Source: JBBQWS01 sp038210415
GTDB lineage: Bacteria > Actinomycetota > Actinomycetes > Prado026
Assembly (NCBI GenBank): GCA_038210415.1
Contig: JBBQWS010000001.1
Span: 1 to 64,000 of the forward strand
Direction of reading: 5' to 3'
Length of the DNA stretch: 64,000 bases
Part shown: piece by piece, positions 39,843 through 47,006 of the stretch
How positions within the stretch are numbered: the first letter of the stretch is position 1
Layout: each line of letters starts with the position of its first letter
Notes under the pieces: generated by a model
Told to the model about the DNA's origin: nothing
Databases searched by the model: none
The model's input: the letters and a program-made list of their open reading frames with translations, nothing else
Program-made: the position numbers and the translations under genes

Positions 39843-40625
39843 GTGCGCATCGCGAGGTTCACCGCAGCCGGCCAGACCCCCAGGTATGGCGTCCTCGAGG
39901 GCGACCCCGAGGAGCCCGACGCCACGATCACCGCGCTCGCCGGGTTCCCGCTCCCGCCGTTCGAGCTGACGAGCATCCGGATCCCACTCGCCGAGGTCCG
40001 GCTGCTGCAGCCGGTCGTACCGAGCAAGATCGTGGCCTTCGGGAAGAACTACGCCGACCATGCCGCTGAGATGGGTGGGCCGGCCCCCGACGATCCGGTG
40101 CTGTTCCTCAAGCCGTCCACGTCGGCGATCGGCCCGGACGACGAGATCAAGCTTCCGCGGCTCAGCCGCGAGGTGCACCACGAGGCCGAGCTGGCCGTCG
40201 TCATCGGCGCCGTCGTGCGCTCGGTCCCGGTCGAACGCGCTCTCGAGACGGTGCTCGGCTACACCTGCGCCAACGACGTGACCGCGCGCGACCTGCAGCG
40301 AGCTGACGGGCAGTGGGCCCGAGCCAAGGGCTTCGACACGTTCTGCCCGCTGGGTCCGTGGCTCGAGACCGACCTCGACCCCACCGACGTGCTGGTCCAG
40401 TGCCGGGTCAACGGCGACCTGCGGCAGAGCGCGAGCACCGCCGTCCTGCTGCACTCGGTCGCCGAGCTGATCGCGTTCGCGAGCGCGGCGATGACGCTTC
40501 TGCCCGGCGACGTGATCCTCACCGGTACCCCCGCGGGTGTCGGCCCGCTCGCTGCGGGCGACGAGGTCGACGTGACCATCGGCGGCATCGGCACGTTGAG
40601 CAACAGGGTGGTCAACCGTGACTAG
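39843..40625 (+). CDS. Fumarylacetoacetate hydrolase family protein
   Basis: A 260-residue FAH-fold enzyme. PSKIVAFGKNYADHAAEMGG and VLFLKPSTSAIGPDDEIKLP are the family opening. The metal-binding residues are in VHHEAELAVVIGAVV, with GYTCANDVTARDLQ and KGFDTFCPLGPWLET. Members hydrolyse or decarboxylate 2-keto acids such as fumarylpyruvate or oxaloacetate; the substrate is not readable here. GTG 39843 fits the promoter, and the longer reading to 39798 crosses it. The stop overlaps gltX by 8 nt, a common actinobacterial pairing. Confidence 0.9.
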   Translation: MRIARFTAAGQTPRYGVLEGDPEEPDATITALAGFPLPPFELTSIRIPLAEVRLLQPVVPSKIVAFGKNYADHAAEMGGPAPDDPVLFLKPSTSAIGPDDEIKLPRLSREVHHEAELAVVIGAVVRSVPVERALETVLGYTCANDVTARDLQRADGQWARAKGFDTFCPLGPWLETDLDPTDVLVQCRVNGDLRQSASTAVLLHSVAELIAFASAAMTLLPGDVILTGTPAGVGPLAAGDEVDVTIGGIGTLSNRVVNRD

Positions 40626-42099
40626 CGCAACCTCGGGCTCGGGCGTACGGGTCCGGTTCTGCCCGTCACCGACCGGCAACCCGCACGTCGGCATGATCCG
40701 CACTGCCCTGTTCAACTGGGCATACGCGCGGCACACCGGCGGTACGTTCGTCTTCCGGATCGAGGACACCGACTCCGCGCGCGACACCGAGGAGAGCTAC
40801 GAGCAGCTCCTCGAGGCGCTGCGCTGGCTCGGCCTCGACTGGGACGAGGGTCCCGAGGTCGGAGGTGCGTACGGTCCGTATCGCCAGTCGGAGCGGATGG
40901 ACGTGTACGCCGACGTGGCGCGCCGGCTGATTGGAGCGGGGCTCGCGTACGAGTCTTTCTCGACTCCGGAAGAGGTCTCGGCGCGCCGGGTCGCAGCCGG
41001 ACAGGACCCCAAGCTCGGCTACGACAACGCCGACCGCCTGCTGACCGATGAGCAGAAGGCCGAGCTGCGGGGCGCTGGCCGGGTTCCGGTGCTGCGGCTG
41101 CGGATGCCGGAGCGCGAGTGGGCCTGGGACGACCTCGTGCGCGGCCCGATGGCGTTCGGCCACGAGCACGTGCCCGATTTCGTCATCGTGCGTGGCAACG
41201 GCGAACCCCTCTACACCCTGGTGAACCCGGTCGACGACGCCCTGATGCGGATCACCCACGTGCTTCGCGGCGAGGACCTGCTCTCGTCGACGCCGCGGCA
41301 GATCGCGATGTACGACGCGCTCATCGCGATCGGGGTGGCCGATGAGACTCCGCGCTTCGGGCACCTGCCGTACGTCATGGGGGAGGGCAGCAAGAAGCTC
41401 TCCAAGCGGGACCCGCAGTCGTCGCTGAACCTCTACCGCGAGCGCGGGTTCGTCCCCGAGGGGCTGCTCAACTACTTGGCGCTGCTGGGCTGGTCGATGG
41501 GCGACGACGTCGAGATCTTCTCGTTGGCGGAGCTGGCCGAGCACTTCGACCTGGACCGCGTGAGCACCAACCCTGCGAGGTTCGACCTCAAGAAGTGCGA
41601 AGCGATCAACGCGGTGCACGTGCGCGCCCTCGATCCGGCCGACCTGGCCGGGCGGATCCTGCCGATGCTCCAGCAGGCCGGACTGGTCGGAGCACAGCCG
41701 TCGGCTGACCAGCTGCGGATGGTCCTGGCAGCCACCCCCCTGGTGCAGGAACGGATGACCGTGCTCGAGGAGGCGGTCGGGATGCTCGCCTTCCTGGTCG
41801 TCGCGCCGGCCGACTTCGTGCTCGACGAGACCGCGGTCGCCTCGCTCGGCGCGGACGCTGCCCAGACTGTCGCCGCCGCGCACGCAGCGCTGGTCCCGGT
41901 CGACCAGTGGACGACGCCGGCCATCGAGACCGCGCTCCGGGAAGCGTTGGTCGACGGACTCGGTCTCAAACCTAAGCTGGCGTTCACCCCGGTGCGCGTC
42001 GCCGTGACCGGGCGCAAGGTCTCGCCTCCGTTGTTCGAGTCGATGGAGCTCCTGGGTCGCGACGAGTCGCTGGCCCGGCTGGCCCGATTCCCGCGTTGA
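40618..42099 (+). CDS. gltX: Glutamyl-tRNA synthetase
   Basis: A 493-residue class I synthetase. The HIGH-like motif is in FCPSPTGNPHVGMIRTALFN and the KMSKS-like motif is KKLSKRDPQSS. FRIEDTDSARDTEESY is the acceptor-binding signature. With gatCAB in the same window, a nondiscriminating enzyme that also charges tRNA-Gln with glutamate is expected. It starts at GTG 40618 inside the FAH gene and its stop overlaps the HAD gene by 3 nt. tRNA-Gln and tRNA-Glu lie about 0.8 kb downstream. Confidence 0.96.
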   Translation: MTSATSGSGVRVRFCPSPTGNPHVGMIRTALFNWAYARHTGGTFVFRIEDTDSARDTEESYEQLLEALRWLGLDWDEGPEVGGAYGPYRQSERMDVYADVARRLIGAGLAYESFSTPEEVSARRVAAGQDPKLGYDNADRLLTDEQKAELRGAGRVPVLRLRMPEREWAWDDLVRGPMAFGHEHVPDFVIVRGNGEPLYTLVNPVDDALMRITHVLRGEDLLSSTPRQIAMYDALIAIGVADETPRFGHLPYVMGEGSKKLSKRDPQSSLNLYRERGFVPEGLLNYLALLGWSMGDDVEIFSLAELAEHFDLDRVSTNPARFDLKKCEAINAVHVRALDPADLAGRILPMLQQAGLVGAQPSADQLRMVLAATPLVQERMTVLEEAVGMLAFLVVAPADFVLDETAVASLGADAAQTVAAAHAALVPVDQWTTPAIETALREALVDGLGLKPKLAFTPVRVAVTGRKVSPPLFESMELLGRDESLARLARFPR

Positions 42100-42815
42100 C
42101 GGCTCACCGGGTGCGCGCGGTGCTGTTCGACGTCGACGACACCCTCGTCGACCATCAGTCGGCGCAACGAGCCGGCATCGAGGCGCAGATGGCCCGGCTC
42201 GGGCTGCCCGTCGACGAGCAGGTGCACCGGCGTTGGAAGTTGCTCGTCGACACGACGTTCGCCCGCTACCTCGCGGGGGAGCTCAGCTTCGTCGACCAGC
42301 GTCGCGAACGAGCCCGGGCGATGACCGGCAAGGCGCTGTCCGACGGCGATGCCGACGCCTGGGTGGCCGGCACGGTCCGCGGTTTCGAGGCGGCGCTTCG
42401 CGCGTTCGACGACGTCGCACCCGCACTCGACCGGCTGACGGACTCCGGTCTGCGGCTGGCGGCGTTCTCCAACGTCAACGGAGACTTCACCCGGCGCAAG
42501 CTGGGGTTGGTCGGCCTGCTCGACCGGTTCGAGGTCGTCCTCGGCAACGACGACGTAGGTGCGGCCAAGCCGAGCCCCGAACCGTTCCATGCGATGTGCT
42601 CGGCGCTGGAGGTGGCGGCAGGCGAGGCGGTGCACGTGGGCGACCGCTGGCTGCCCGACGTGGTGGGCGCGCGAGCCGCTGGGCTGAGTGCTGTGTGGCT
42701 GGCGCGGCCCGGTCTCGACCCGGCGGGAAGGGTGCCCGATCCGGCGCACCCGGCCGACCCGGCCGTTCCGGTGATCGTCTCCCTGACCGACCTCCCAGCA
42801 CTCCTCGGCTGCTGA
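42096..42815 (+). CDS. HAD-family hydrolase
   Basis: A 239-residue phosphatase-like protein. Motif I is VLFDVDDTLVDHQ with the nucleophile Asp, motif II is in LAAFSNVNGDF, and motif III/IV is KPSPEPFHAMCSALE with HVGDRWLPDVVGARAAG. An alpha-helical cap lies at about 20-110. The substrate is unknown. The start is taken as TTG 42096, which overlaps the gltX stop (TTGA); GTG 42111 is an alternative. It is the last gene of the FAH-gltX unit before the tRNAs. Confidence 0.85.
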   Translation: MTAHRVRAVLFDVDDTLVDHQSAQRAGIEAQMARLGLPVDEQVHRRWKLLVDTTFARYLAGELSFVDQRRERARAMTGKALSDGDADAWVAGTVRGFEAALRAFDDVAPALDRLTDSGLRLAAFSNVNGDFTRRKLGLVGLLDRFEVVLGNDDVGAAKPSPEPFHAMCSALEVAAGEAVHVGDRWLPDVVGARAAGLSAVWLARPGLDPAGRVPDPAHPADPAVPVIVSLTDLPALLGC

Positions 42816-42916
42816 TCGTGAGCCAGGCTCAAGATCAACATGGATATGCGGTGCGGGGTGCCCATCGGGTACCCTTCCGAAGGCCCTGGGCGACACTTCG
42901 TGCCCGCGGTGTCCCA

Positions 42917-42988
42917 TGGGGTATGGGGTAATTGGCAGCCCGACGGATTCTGGTTCCGTTAGTCTTGGTTCGAGTCCAGGTACCCCAG
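42917..42988 (+). tRNA. tRNA-Gln (anticodon CTG)
   Basis: A 72-nt cloverleaf. The acceptor TGGGGTA pairs with TACCCCA, discriminator G at 42988. The anticodon stem ACGGA/TCCGT encloses the loop TTCTGGT, giving CTG. TTCGAGT forms the T loop. CCA is not encoded. It is expected to be charged by GltX and amidated by GatCAB, whose genes are in this window. Confidence 0.95.
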
Positions 42989-43034
42989 CGCTCCACCGCA
43001 GTGCTCCACCTGCGTGCTCCACTGAAACACGCAC

Positions 43035-43107
43035 GGCCCCGTTGTGTAGCGGCCTAGCACGGCGCCCTCTCACGGCGTTAGCGCGGGTTCGAATCCCGTC
43101 GGGGCTA
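43035..43107 (+). tRNA. tRNA-Glu (anticodon CTC)
   Basis: A 73-nt cloverleaf. The acceptor GGCCCCG pairs with CGGGGCT (one G-U), discriminator A. The D arm is GTGT/GCAC, the anticodon loop CTCTCAC gives CTC, and the T arm has loop TTCGAAT. CCA is not encoded. It lies 46 nt after tRNA-Gln, probably in one transcript. Confidence 0.95.
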
Positions 43108-43114
43108 CGACAGG

Positions 43115-43143
43115 AAGGCCCAGGTCACCTCGACCTGGGCCTT
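43115..43143. terminator. Two-way terminator between tRNA-Glu and ndgR
   Basis: AAGGCCCAGGTC at 43115-43126 pairs perfectly over 12 bp with 43132-43143 around a 5-nt loop, ending in CTTCGTCG. It begins 7 nt after the tRNA and lies between convergent units. Confidence 0.8.
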
Positions 43144-43168
43144 CGTCGTGCTCCCGTTCGGGCGGGTC

Positions 43169-43885
43169 CTAGCCGGCTCGGCGCAGCGCCTCCGTCAGCC
43201 GGTTGCCGGCGGCCACCACCGCGGCCGCGTGCAGCCGGCCGGGGGTCCGAGACAGTCGTTCCAGCGGCCCCGAGACCGAGACGCCCGCGACGACGCGGCT
43301 CGACGGTCCGCGGACGGGAGCCGACACCGAGCCGACGCCGGGCTCGCGCTCACCGACGCTCTGGGCCCAGCCGCGGCGCCGGACACCCGCCAGCATGGTG
43401 GCGGTGAAGCGCGCTCCGACGAGGCCGCGGTGCAGCCGGTCAGGCTCCTCCCAGGCGAGCAGCACCTGGGCCGCGGACCCGGCCTGCATCGACAGGACGC
43501 TGCCGATCGGCACGCTGTCGCGAAGGCCGGAGAGCCGTTCGACGGCGGCCACGCAGATGCGTTCGTCGCCCTGCCGGCGGTAGAGCTGCGTGCTCTCGCC
43601 GGTCGTCTCGTGCAGCCAGTTCAACACCGGCCCGGCTGCCGCGATGAGCCGGTCCTCGCCAGCGGCGGCCGCGAGCTCGCCGAGCCGTGGCCCGAGGACG
43701 AAGCGGCCCTGCAGGTCGCGGGAGACGAGCCGGTGGTACTCGAGTGCGACGGCGAGCCGGTGAGCGGTCGGTCGGGCCAGGCCGGTGGCCTGGACGAGCC
43801 CGGCCAGGGTCTGCGGCCCGGGCTCGAGTGCCGAAAGGACGAGCGCGGCCTTGTCCAGGACGCCGACTCCGCTAGTGTTGTCCAT
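43169..43885 (-). CDS. ndgR: IclR-family regulator, NdgR type
   Basis: A 238-residue transcription factor. The N-terminal winged helix (about 8-65) is VLDKAALVLSALEPGPQTLA, then VQATGLARPTAHRLAVALEY. The C-terminal IclR effector domain includes ELAAAAGEDRLIAAAGPVL, GSVLSMQAGSAAQVLLAWEE and SVSGPLERL. An IclR gene divergent from leuCD is the hallmark of NdgR (AreB) in actinobacteria, which controls leucine and related amino acid genes. TAATAT lies 6 nt before its ATG, suggesting a leaderless mRNA. The dyad just upstream may be its own operator. Confidence 0.88.
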   Translation of the reverse strand: MDNTSGVGVLDKAALVLSALEPGPQTLAGLVQATGLARPTAHRLAVALEYHRLVSRDLQGRFVLGPRLGELAAAAGEDRLIAAAGPVLNWLHETTGESTQLYRRQGDERICVAAVERLSGLRDSVPIGSVLSMQAGSAAQVLLAWEEPDRLHRGLVGARFTATMLAGVRRRGWAQSVGEREPGVGSVSAPVRGPSSRVVAGVSVSGPLERLSRTPGRLHAAAVVAAGNRLTEALRRAG

Positions 43886-43891
43886 GTACCG

Positions 43892-43918
43892 ATATTAGCG
43901 TCTCGGCATGCGAGACGC
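43892..43918. promoter_or_regulatory. ndgR -10 element and candidate NdgR operator
   Basis: Minus-strand TAATAT (43897-43892) is the likely ndgR -10. Directly beside it, GCGTCTCG (43898-43905) and CGAGACGC (43911-43918) form an 8-bp perfect dyad with a 5-bp spacer. It sits between ndgR and leuC, where NdgR-type proteins bind in other actinobacteria. Its GTCTC and GAGAC half-sites recur upstream of ilvB and leuB. Confidence 0.5.
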
Positions 43919-43951
43919 CAGTACCTGACCGCCGAAGCCCGGAGGGCACCC

Positions 43952-45358
43952 ATGGCACGCACTCTTGCCGAGAAGGTCTGGGACGCACACATCGTCCGCA
44001 GGGCCGAGGGCGAACCCGATCTGCTCTACATCGATCTGCACCTGCTGCACGAGGTCACCAGTCCCCAGGCCTTCGACGGCCTACGCGAAGCGGGTCGCGG
44101 GGTTCGCCGCACCGACCTCACCCTCGCGACCGAGGACCACAACATCCCGACGACCGATCTCGACAAGCCGATCGCCGACCCCGTGAGCCGCGAGCAGGTG
44201 GACACCTTGCGTCGTAACTGCGCAGAGTTCGGCGTCCGGCTCTTCTCGATGGGCGACGTCGAGCAGGGGATCGTGCACGTGGTCGGTCCGCAGCTCGGTC
44301 TGACCCAGCCCGGGATGACCGTGGTCTGCGGCGACTCGCACACCAGCACTCACGGCGCGTTCGGCGCACTTGCCTTCGGCATCGGGACCAGCGAGGTCGA
44401 GCACGTCCTCGCGACCCAGACCCTGCCGCTCAACCCGTTCCAGACGATGGCCGTCACGGTCGACGGCACCCTCCCGGCCGGCGTCACGGCCAAGGATCTG
44501 GTGCTCGCCGTGATCGCGCAGATCGGTACCGGCGGCGGTCAGGGCTTCGTCCTTGAGTACCGCGGGGAGGCGATCCGGGCCCTTTCGATGGAAGCCCGGA
44601 TGACGGTCTGCAACATGTCGATCGAGGCCGGTGCGCGGGCGGGCATGATCGCCCCCGACCAGACGACCTTCGACTACCTCGAAGGTCGTCCGCACGCCCC
44701 GACCGGTGCCGACTGGGACGACGCGGTGGCGTGGTGGCGCACCCTCGCCAGCGACCCCGACGCCGTCTTCGACGCACAGGTCGTCATCGACGCCTCCTCG
44801 CTGACGCCGTTCGTCACGTGGGGAACCAATCCGGCCCAGGGCGCACCACTTTCCGCGACAGTCCCGGACCCCGCGTCGTACCCGGACCCGTCCGACCGGG
44901 TCGCAGCCGAGCGGGCGTTGGAGTACATGGGCCTGACCGCGGGAACCCCTTTGCGCGAAGTTCCCGTCGACACCGTCTTCGTCGGATCCTGCACCAACGG
45001 CCGGATCGAGGACCTGCGCGCCGTCGCGGAGGTCGTCCGCGGCCGGCACGTCGCCGAGGGTGTCCGGATGCTGGTGGTCCCCGGCTCGGTCCGGGTACGG
45101 CTCGCGGCCGAGGCCGAGGGTCTGGACCAGGTGTTCCTGGCAGCTGGCGCCGAGTGGCGGGGGGCCGGCTGCTCGATGTGCCTGGGCATGAACCCCGACC
45201 AGCTCACCCCCGGGGAGCGCAGCGCCTCGACGTCGAACCGCAACTTCGAGGGTCGGCAGGGCAAGGGTGGACGTACGCACCTGGTCTCGCCACAGGTCGC
45301 CGCGGCGACCGCCGTCCGCGGCACCCTCTCGTCCCCTGCCGATCTGGAGGTCTTGTGA
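43952..45358 (+). CDS. leuC: 3-isopropylmalate dehydratase, large subunit
   Basis: A 468-residue aconitase-family subunit binding a 4Fe-4S cluster. It opens MARTLAEKVWDAHIVRRAEG. VVCGDSHTSTHGAFGALAFG is the family signature. The cluster cysteines are in FVGSCTNGRIEDL and GCSMCLGMNPDQL, and SNRNFEGRQGKGGRTHLVSP is the C-terminal motif. GGAGGG lies 5 nt before the ATG. It works with LeuD on isopropylmalate and probably on citramalate from CimA. The stop overlaps leuD by 1 nt. Confidence 0.97.
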   Translation: MARTLAEKVWDAHIVRRAEGEPDLLYIDLHLLHEVTSPQAFDGLREAGRGVRRTDLTLATEDHNIPTTDLDKPIADPVSREQVDTLRRNCAEFGVRLFSMGDVEQGIVHVVGPQLGLTQPGMTVVCGDSHTSTHGAFGALAFGIGTSEVEHVLATQTLPLNPFQTMAVTVDGTLPAGVTAKDLVLAVIAQIGTGGGQGFVLEYRGEAIRALSMEARMTVCNMSIEAGARAGMIAPDQTTFDYLEGRPHAPTGADWDDAVAWWRTLASDPDAVFDAQVVIDASSLTPFVTWGTNPAQGAPLSATVPDPASYPDPSDRVAAERALEYMGLTAGTPLREVPVDTVFVGSCTNGRIEDLRAVAEVVRGRHVAEGVRMLVVPGSVRVRLAAEAEGLDQVFLAAGAEWRGAGCSMCLGMNPDQLTPGERSASTSNRNFEGRQGKGGRTHLVSPQVAAATAVRGTLSSPADLEVL

Positions 45359-45945
45359 TGCAGCCGTTCACCACGCACACCGGGACGCTGCTGCCCCTGC
45401 GCCGCAGCAACGTCGACACCGACCAGATCATCCCCGCGGTCTACCTGAAACGGGTCACCCGGACCGGCTTCGAGGACGGTCTCTTCGCCGCGTGGCGACA
45501 GGACCCCGACTTCGTCCTCAACCGCCCGGAGCACGCTGGAGCGACGATCCTGGTCGCAGGGCACGACTTCGGCACCGGGTCGTCGCGCGAGCACGCCGTC
45601 TGGGCGTTGCAGAACTACGGCATTCGTGTCGTGGTCTCGCCGAGGTTCGCCGACATCTTCCGGGGTAACTCGCTCAAGGGCGGGCTGCTCACGGTCGAGC
45701 TCGACGCCGACGTCGTCGAGCGGCTGTGGGACGCGGCCGGGGCCGACCCGGCGACCGAGGTGACTGTGGATCTGGGCGCCCGCGAGGTGCGCTGGGACCA
45801 GGAGGTCGTGTCGTTCCAACTCGACGAGTACGCCCGTTGGCGGATGCTGGAGGGGTTGGACGACATCGGTCTGACCCTGCGGCACGAAGCCGACGTCGCA
45901 GCGTTCGAACTCGCGCGGCCCGGTTTCCTCCCGGTCACACGGTAG
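45358..45945 (+). CDS. leuD: 3-isopropylmalate dehydratase, small subunit
   Basis: A 195-residue swivel-domain subunit, normal length. It opens MQPFTTHTGTLLPLRRSNVD and has TDQIIPAVYLKRVTRTGFED. The substrate loop is AGHDFGTGSSREHAVWALQN, followed by VVSPRFADIFRGNSLKGGLL. GGAGG is 7 nt upstream of the ATG, inside leuC. The next 218 nt hold a long inverted repeat before hup. Confidence 0.97.
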   Translation: MQPFTTHTGTLLPLRRSNVDTDQIIPAVYLKRVTRTGFEDGLFAAWRQDPDFVLNRPEHAGATILVAGHDFGTGSSREHAVWALQNYGIRVVVSPRFADIFRGNSLKGGLLTVELDADVVERLWDAAGADPATEVTVDLGAREVRWDQEVVSFQLDEYARWRMLEGLDDIGLTLRHEADVAAFELARPGFLPVTR

Positions 45946-45964
45946 CCACGAGCCTGAGAAGTCG

Positions 45965-46063
45965 TTGTGCAGCAACGGCTTTGCGTCCCAGCCGGCCCGG
46001 GTGCATGCCCGTTGCCGTGCGCGTCCCGACGGGACGCCCGGACGCAAACCCGTTGCGACACAA
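45965..46063. repeat. Long imperfect inverted repeat upstream of hup
   Basis: TTGTGCAGCAACGGC begins a 24-nt left arm (45965-45988) that matches the inverted right arm (46040-46063) at 21 of 24 positions. The 51-nt loop contains a smaller hairpin, GCGTCCC-GAC-GGGACGC, at 46021-46037. The arms are unrelated to the 17057 and 38794 elements. It lies 100 nt before the hup start and after leuD, so it may be a leuD terminator, a hup leader structure or a mobile remnant. Confidence 0.6.
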
Positions 46064-46163
46064 GGAAGATTGACCCTCCCGGTGTTTGTGCACGGGGCGC
46101 AGAGCGAATACCGTCATCTCAGGTCGAGCGTGGGCTCGGCACCGGACTTCGCGAGGAGATGTA

Positions 46164-46715
46164 GTGAACAAGAGCGAGCTAATTGACGCTCTGGCCGACC
46201 GGCTTGGCGTCGGCAAGAGAGAAGCCCAGGTTGCGGTCGAGGAGATCCTGGACACCATCACCCGGGCGATCGTCGCCGGCGAGAAGGTGGCCATCACCGG
46301 ATTCGGCATTTTCGAGAAGGTTGAGCGCGGCGCTCGCGTCGCTCGCAACCCGCGCACTGGTGCCACCGTCAGGGTGAAGAAGACCCACGTTCCTAAGTTC
46401 CGTCCGGGCGCCGAGTTGAAGGCGTTCGTCAGTGGCGCCAAGAAGCTCGCCAAGGCTCCGACCAAGGCTGCTCCGGCCAAGGCTGCGGTCAAGAAGGCCG
46501 CTCCGGCCAAGGCTGCGGTCAAGAAGGCTGCTCCGGCCAAGGCTGCGGTCAAGAAGGCTGCTCCGGCCAAGGCTGCGGTCAAGAAGGCCGCTCCGGCCAA
46601 GGCTGCGGTCAAGAAGGCCGCTCCGGCCAAGGCTGCGGTCAAGAAGGCCGCTCCGGCCAAGAAGGCCCCGGCTAAGAAGGCCCCGGCTAAGAAGGCCCCG
46701 GCCAAGAGGGCATAA
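46164..46715 (+). CDS. hup: HU-family DNA-binding protein with long Lys/Ala-rich tail
   Basis: A 183-residue nucleoid protein of the HupB/HupS type. The HU fold is residues 1-90: VNKSELIDALADRLGVGKRE, then AVEEILDTITRAIVAGEKVA and the DNA arm GARVARNPRTGATVRVKKTH with FRPGAELKAFV. Residues about 95-183 form a tail of repeated KAAPAKAAVK units ending in APAKK repeats, like the histone-like tails of mycobacterial HupB. GTG 46164 follows GAGGAG with 5 nt spacing. The tail binds DNA and can be heavily modified in relatives. It ends at a strong terminator. Confidence 0.95.
   Translation: MNKSELIDALADRLGVGKREAQVAVEEILDTITRAIVAGEKVAITGFGIFEKVERGARVARNPRTGATVRVKKTHVPKFRPGAELKAFVSGAKKLAKAPTKAAPAKAAVKKAAPAKAAVKKAAPAKAAVKKAAPAKAAVKKAAPAKAAVKKAAPAKAAVKKAAPAKKAPAKKAPAKKAPAKRA
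46471..46650 (+). repeat. Six tandem 30-bp repeats inside hup
   Basis: Six copies of a 30-bp unit starting ctccggccaaggctgcggtc differ only by a C/T near the end. Each encodes ten residues of the KAAPAKAAVK type. Shorter 15-bp units follow to 46710. Near-identity at the DNA level suggests copy-number change by slippage. Confidence 0.9.
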
Positions 46716-46728
46716 CCCTCAGCTCATT

Positions 46729-46767
46729 CGACGGCCCGACCCCCGATCACTGGGGGCCGGGCCGTCG
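46729..46767. terminator. Two-way terminator between hup and the small minus-strand gene
   Basis: CGACGGCCCG at 46729-46738 pairs with CGGGCCGTCG at 46758-46767; inside, CCCCC pairs with GGGGG around GATCACT. It lies 14 nt after the hup stop and 21 nt after the end of the convergent gene. Confidence 0.8.
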
Positions 46768-46787
46768 GCTGTGCGGGGGTCGCACGG

Positions 46788-47003
46788 TCAGGAGGTCGAG
46801 CGACCGGGCAAGGTCGACAGGGTCAAGAACGTGACTCGCTCGCCGGCGGCGTCGACCTCGATGGTGACGCGCTGACCGAAGCGGGCGAGGCGCAGGCCCC
46901 CGGAGTCGAAGGCGGCCGCGTCGTAGGGGAGCTCGATGCCCTGGTCGAGCAGGACTGTGCCGCTGCGGGTCTGGGCGTCGAACGTGCGCACGGTCGCCTG
47001 CAT
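46788..47003 (-). CDS. Small conserved protein, cold-shock/OB-fold-like
   Basis: A 71-residue protein, MQATVRTFDAQTRSGTVLLD, continuing ELPYDAAAF and RLARFGQRVTIEVD. The pattern TVRTFDAQTRSGTVLLDQG recalls the first strands of cold-shock domains (TVKWFNxxKGFGFI), though the aromatic RNA-binding residues are largely missing. Small genes of this kind next to cofC occur in other actinobacteria. The function is unknown. It follows cofC on the same strand with 3 nt between, but has its own -10 candidate. Confidence 0.65.
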   Translation of the reverse strand: MQATVRTFDAQTRSGTVLLDQGIELPYDAAAFDSGGLRLARFGQRVTIEVDAAGERVTFLTLSTLPGRSTS

Positions 47004-47006
47004 GCC

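Noticed and set aside
46471..46650. Regular 30-bp repeats as a CRISPR array
   Set aside because: There are no spacers between the units and they lie in frame inside hup.
45935..46705. Minus-strand frame encoding AGAFL and TAALAGAAFL repeats, looking like a repetitive membrane protein
   Set aside because: It is the reverse reading of the hup Lys/Ala tail repeats; the plus-strand HU domain is certain.
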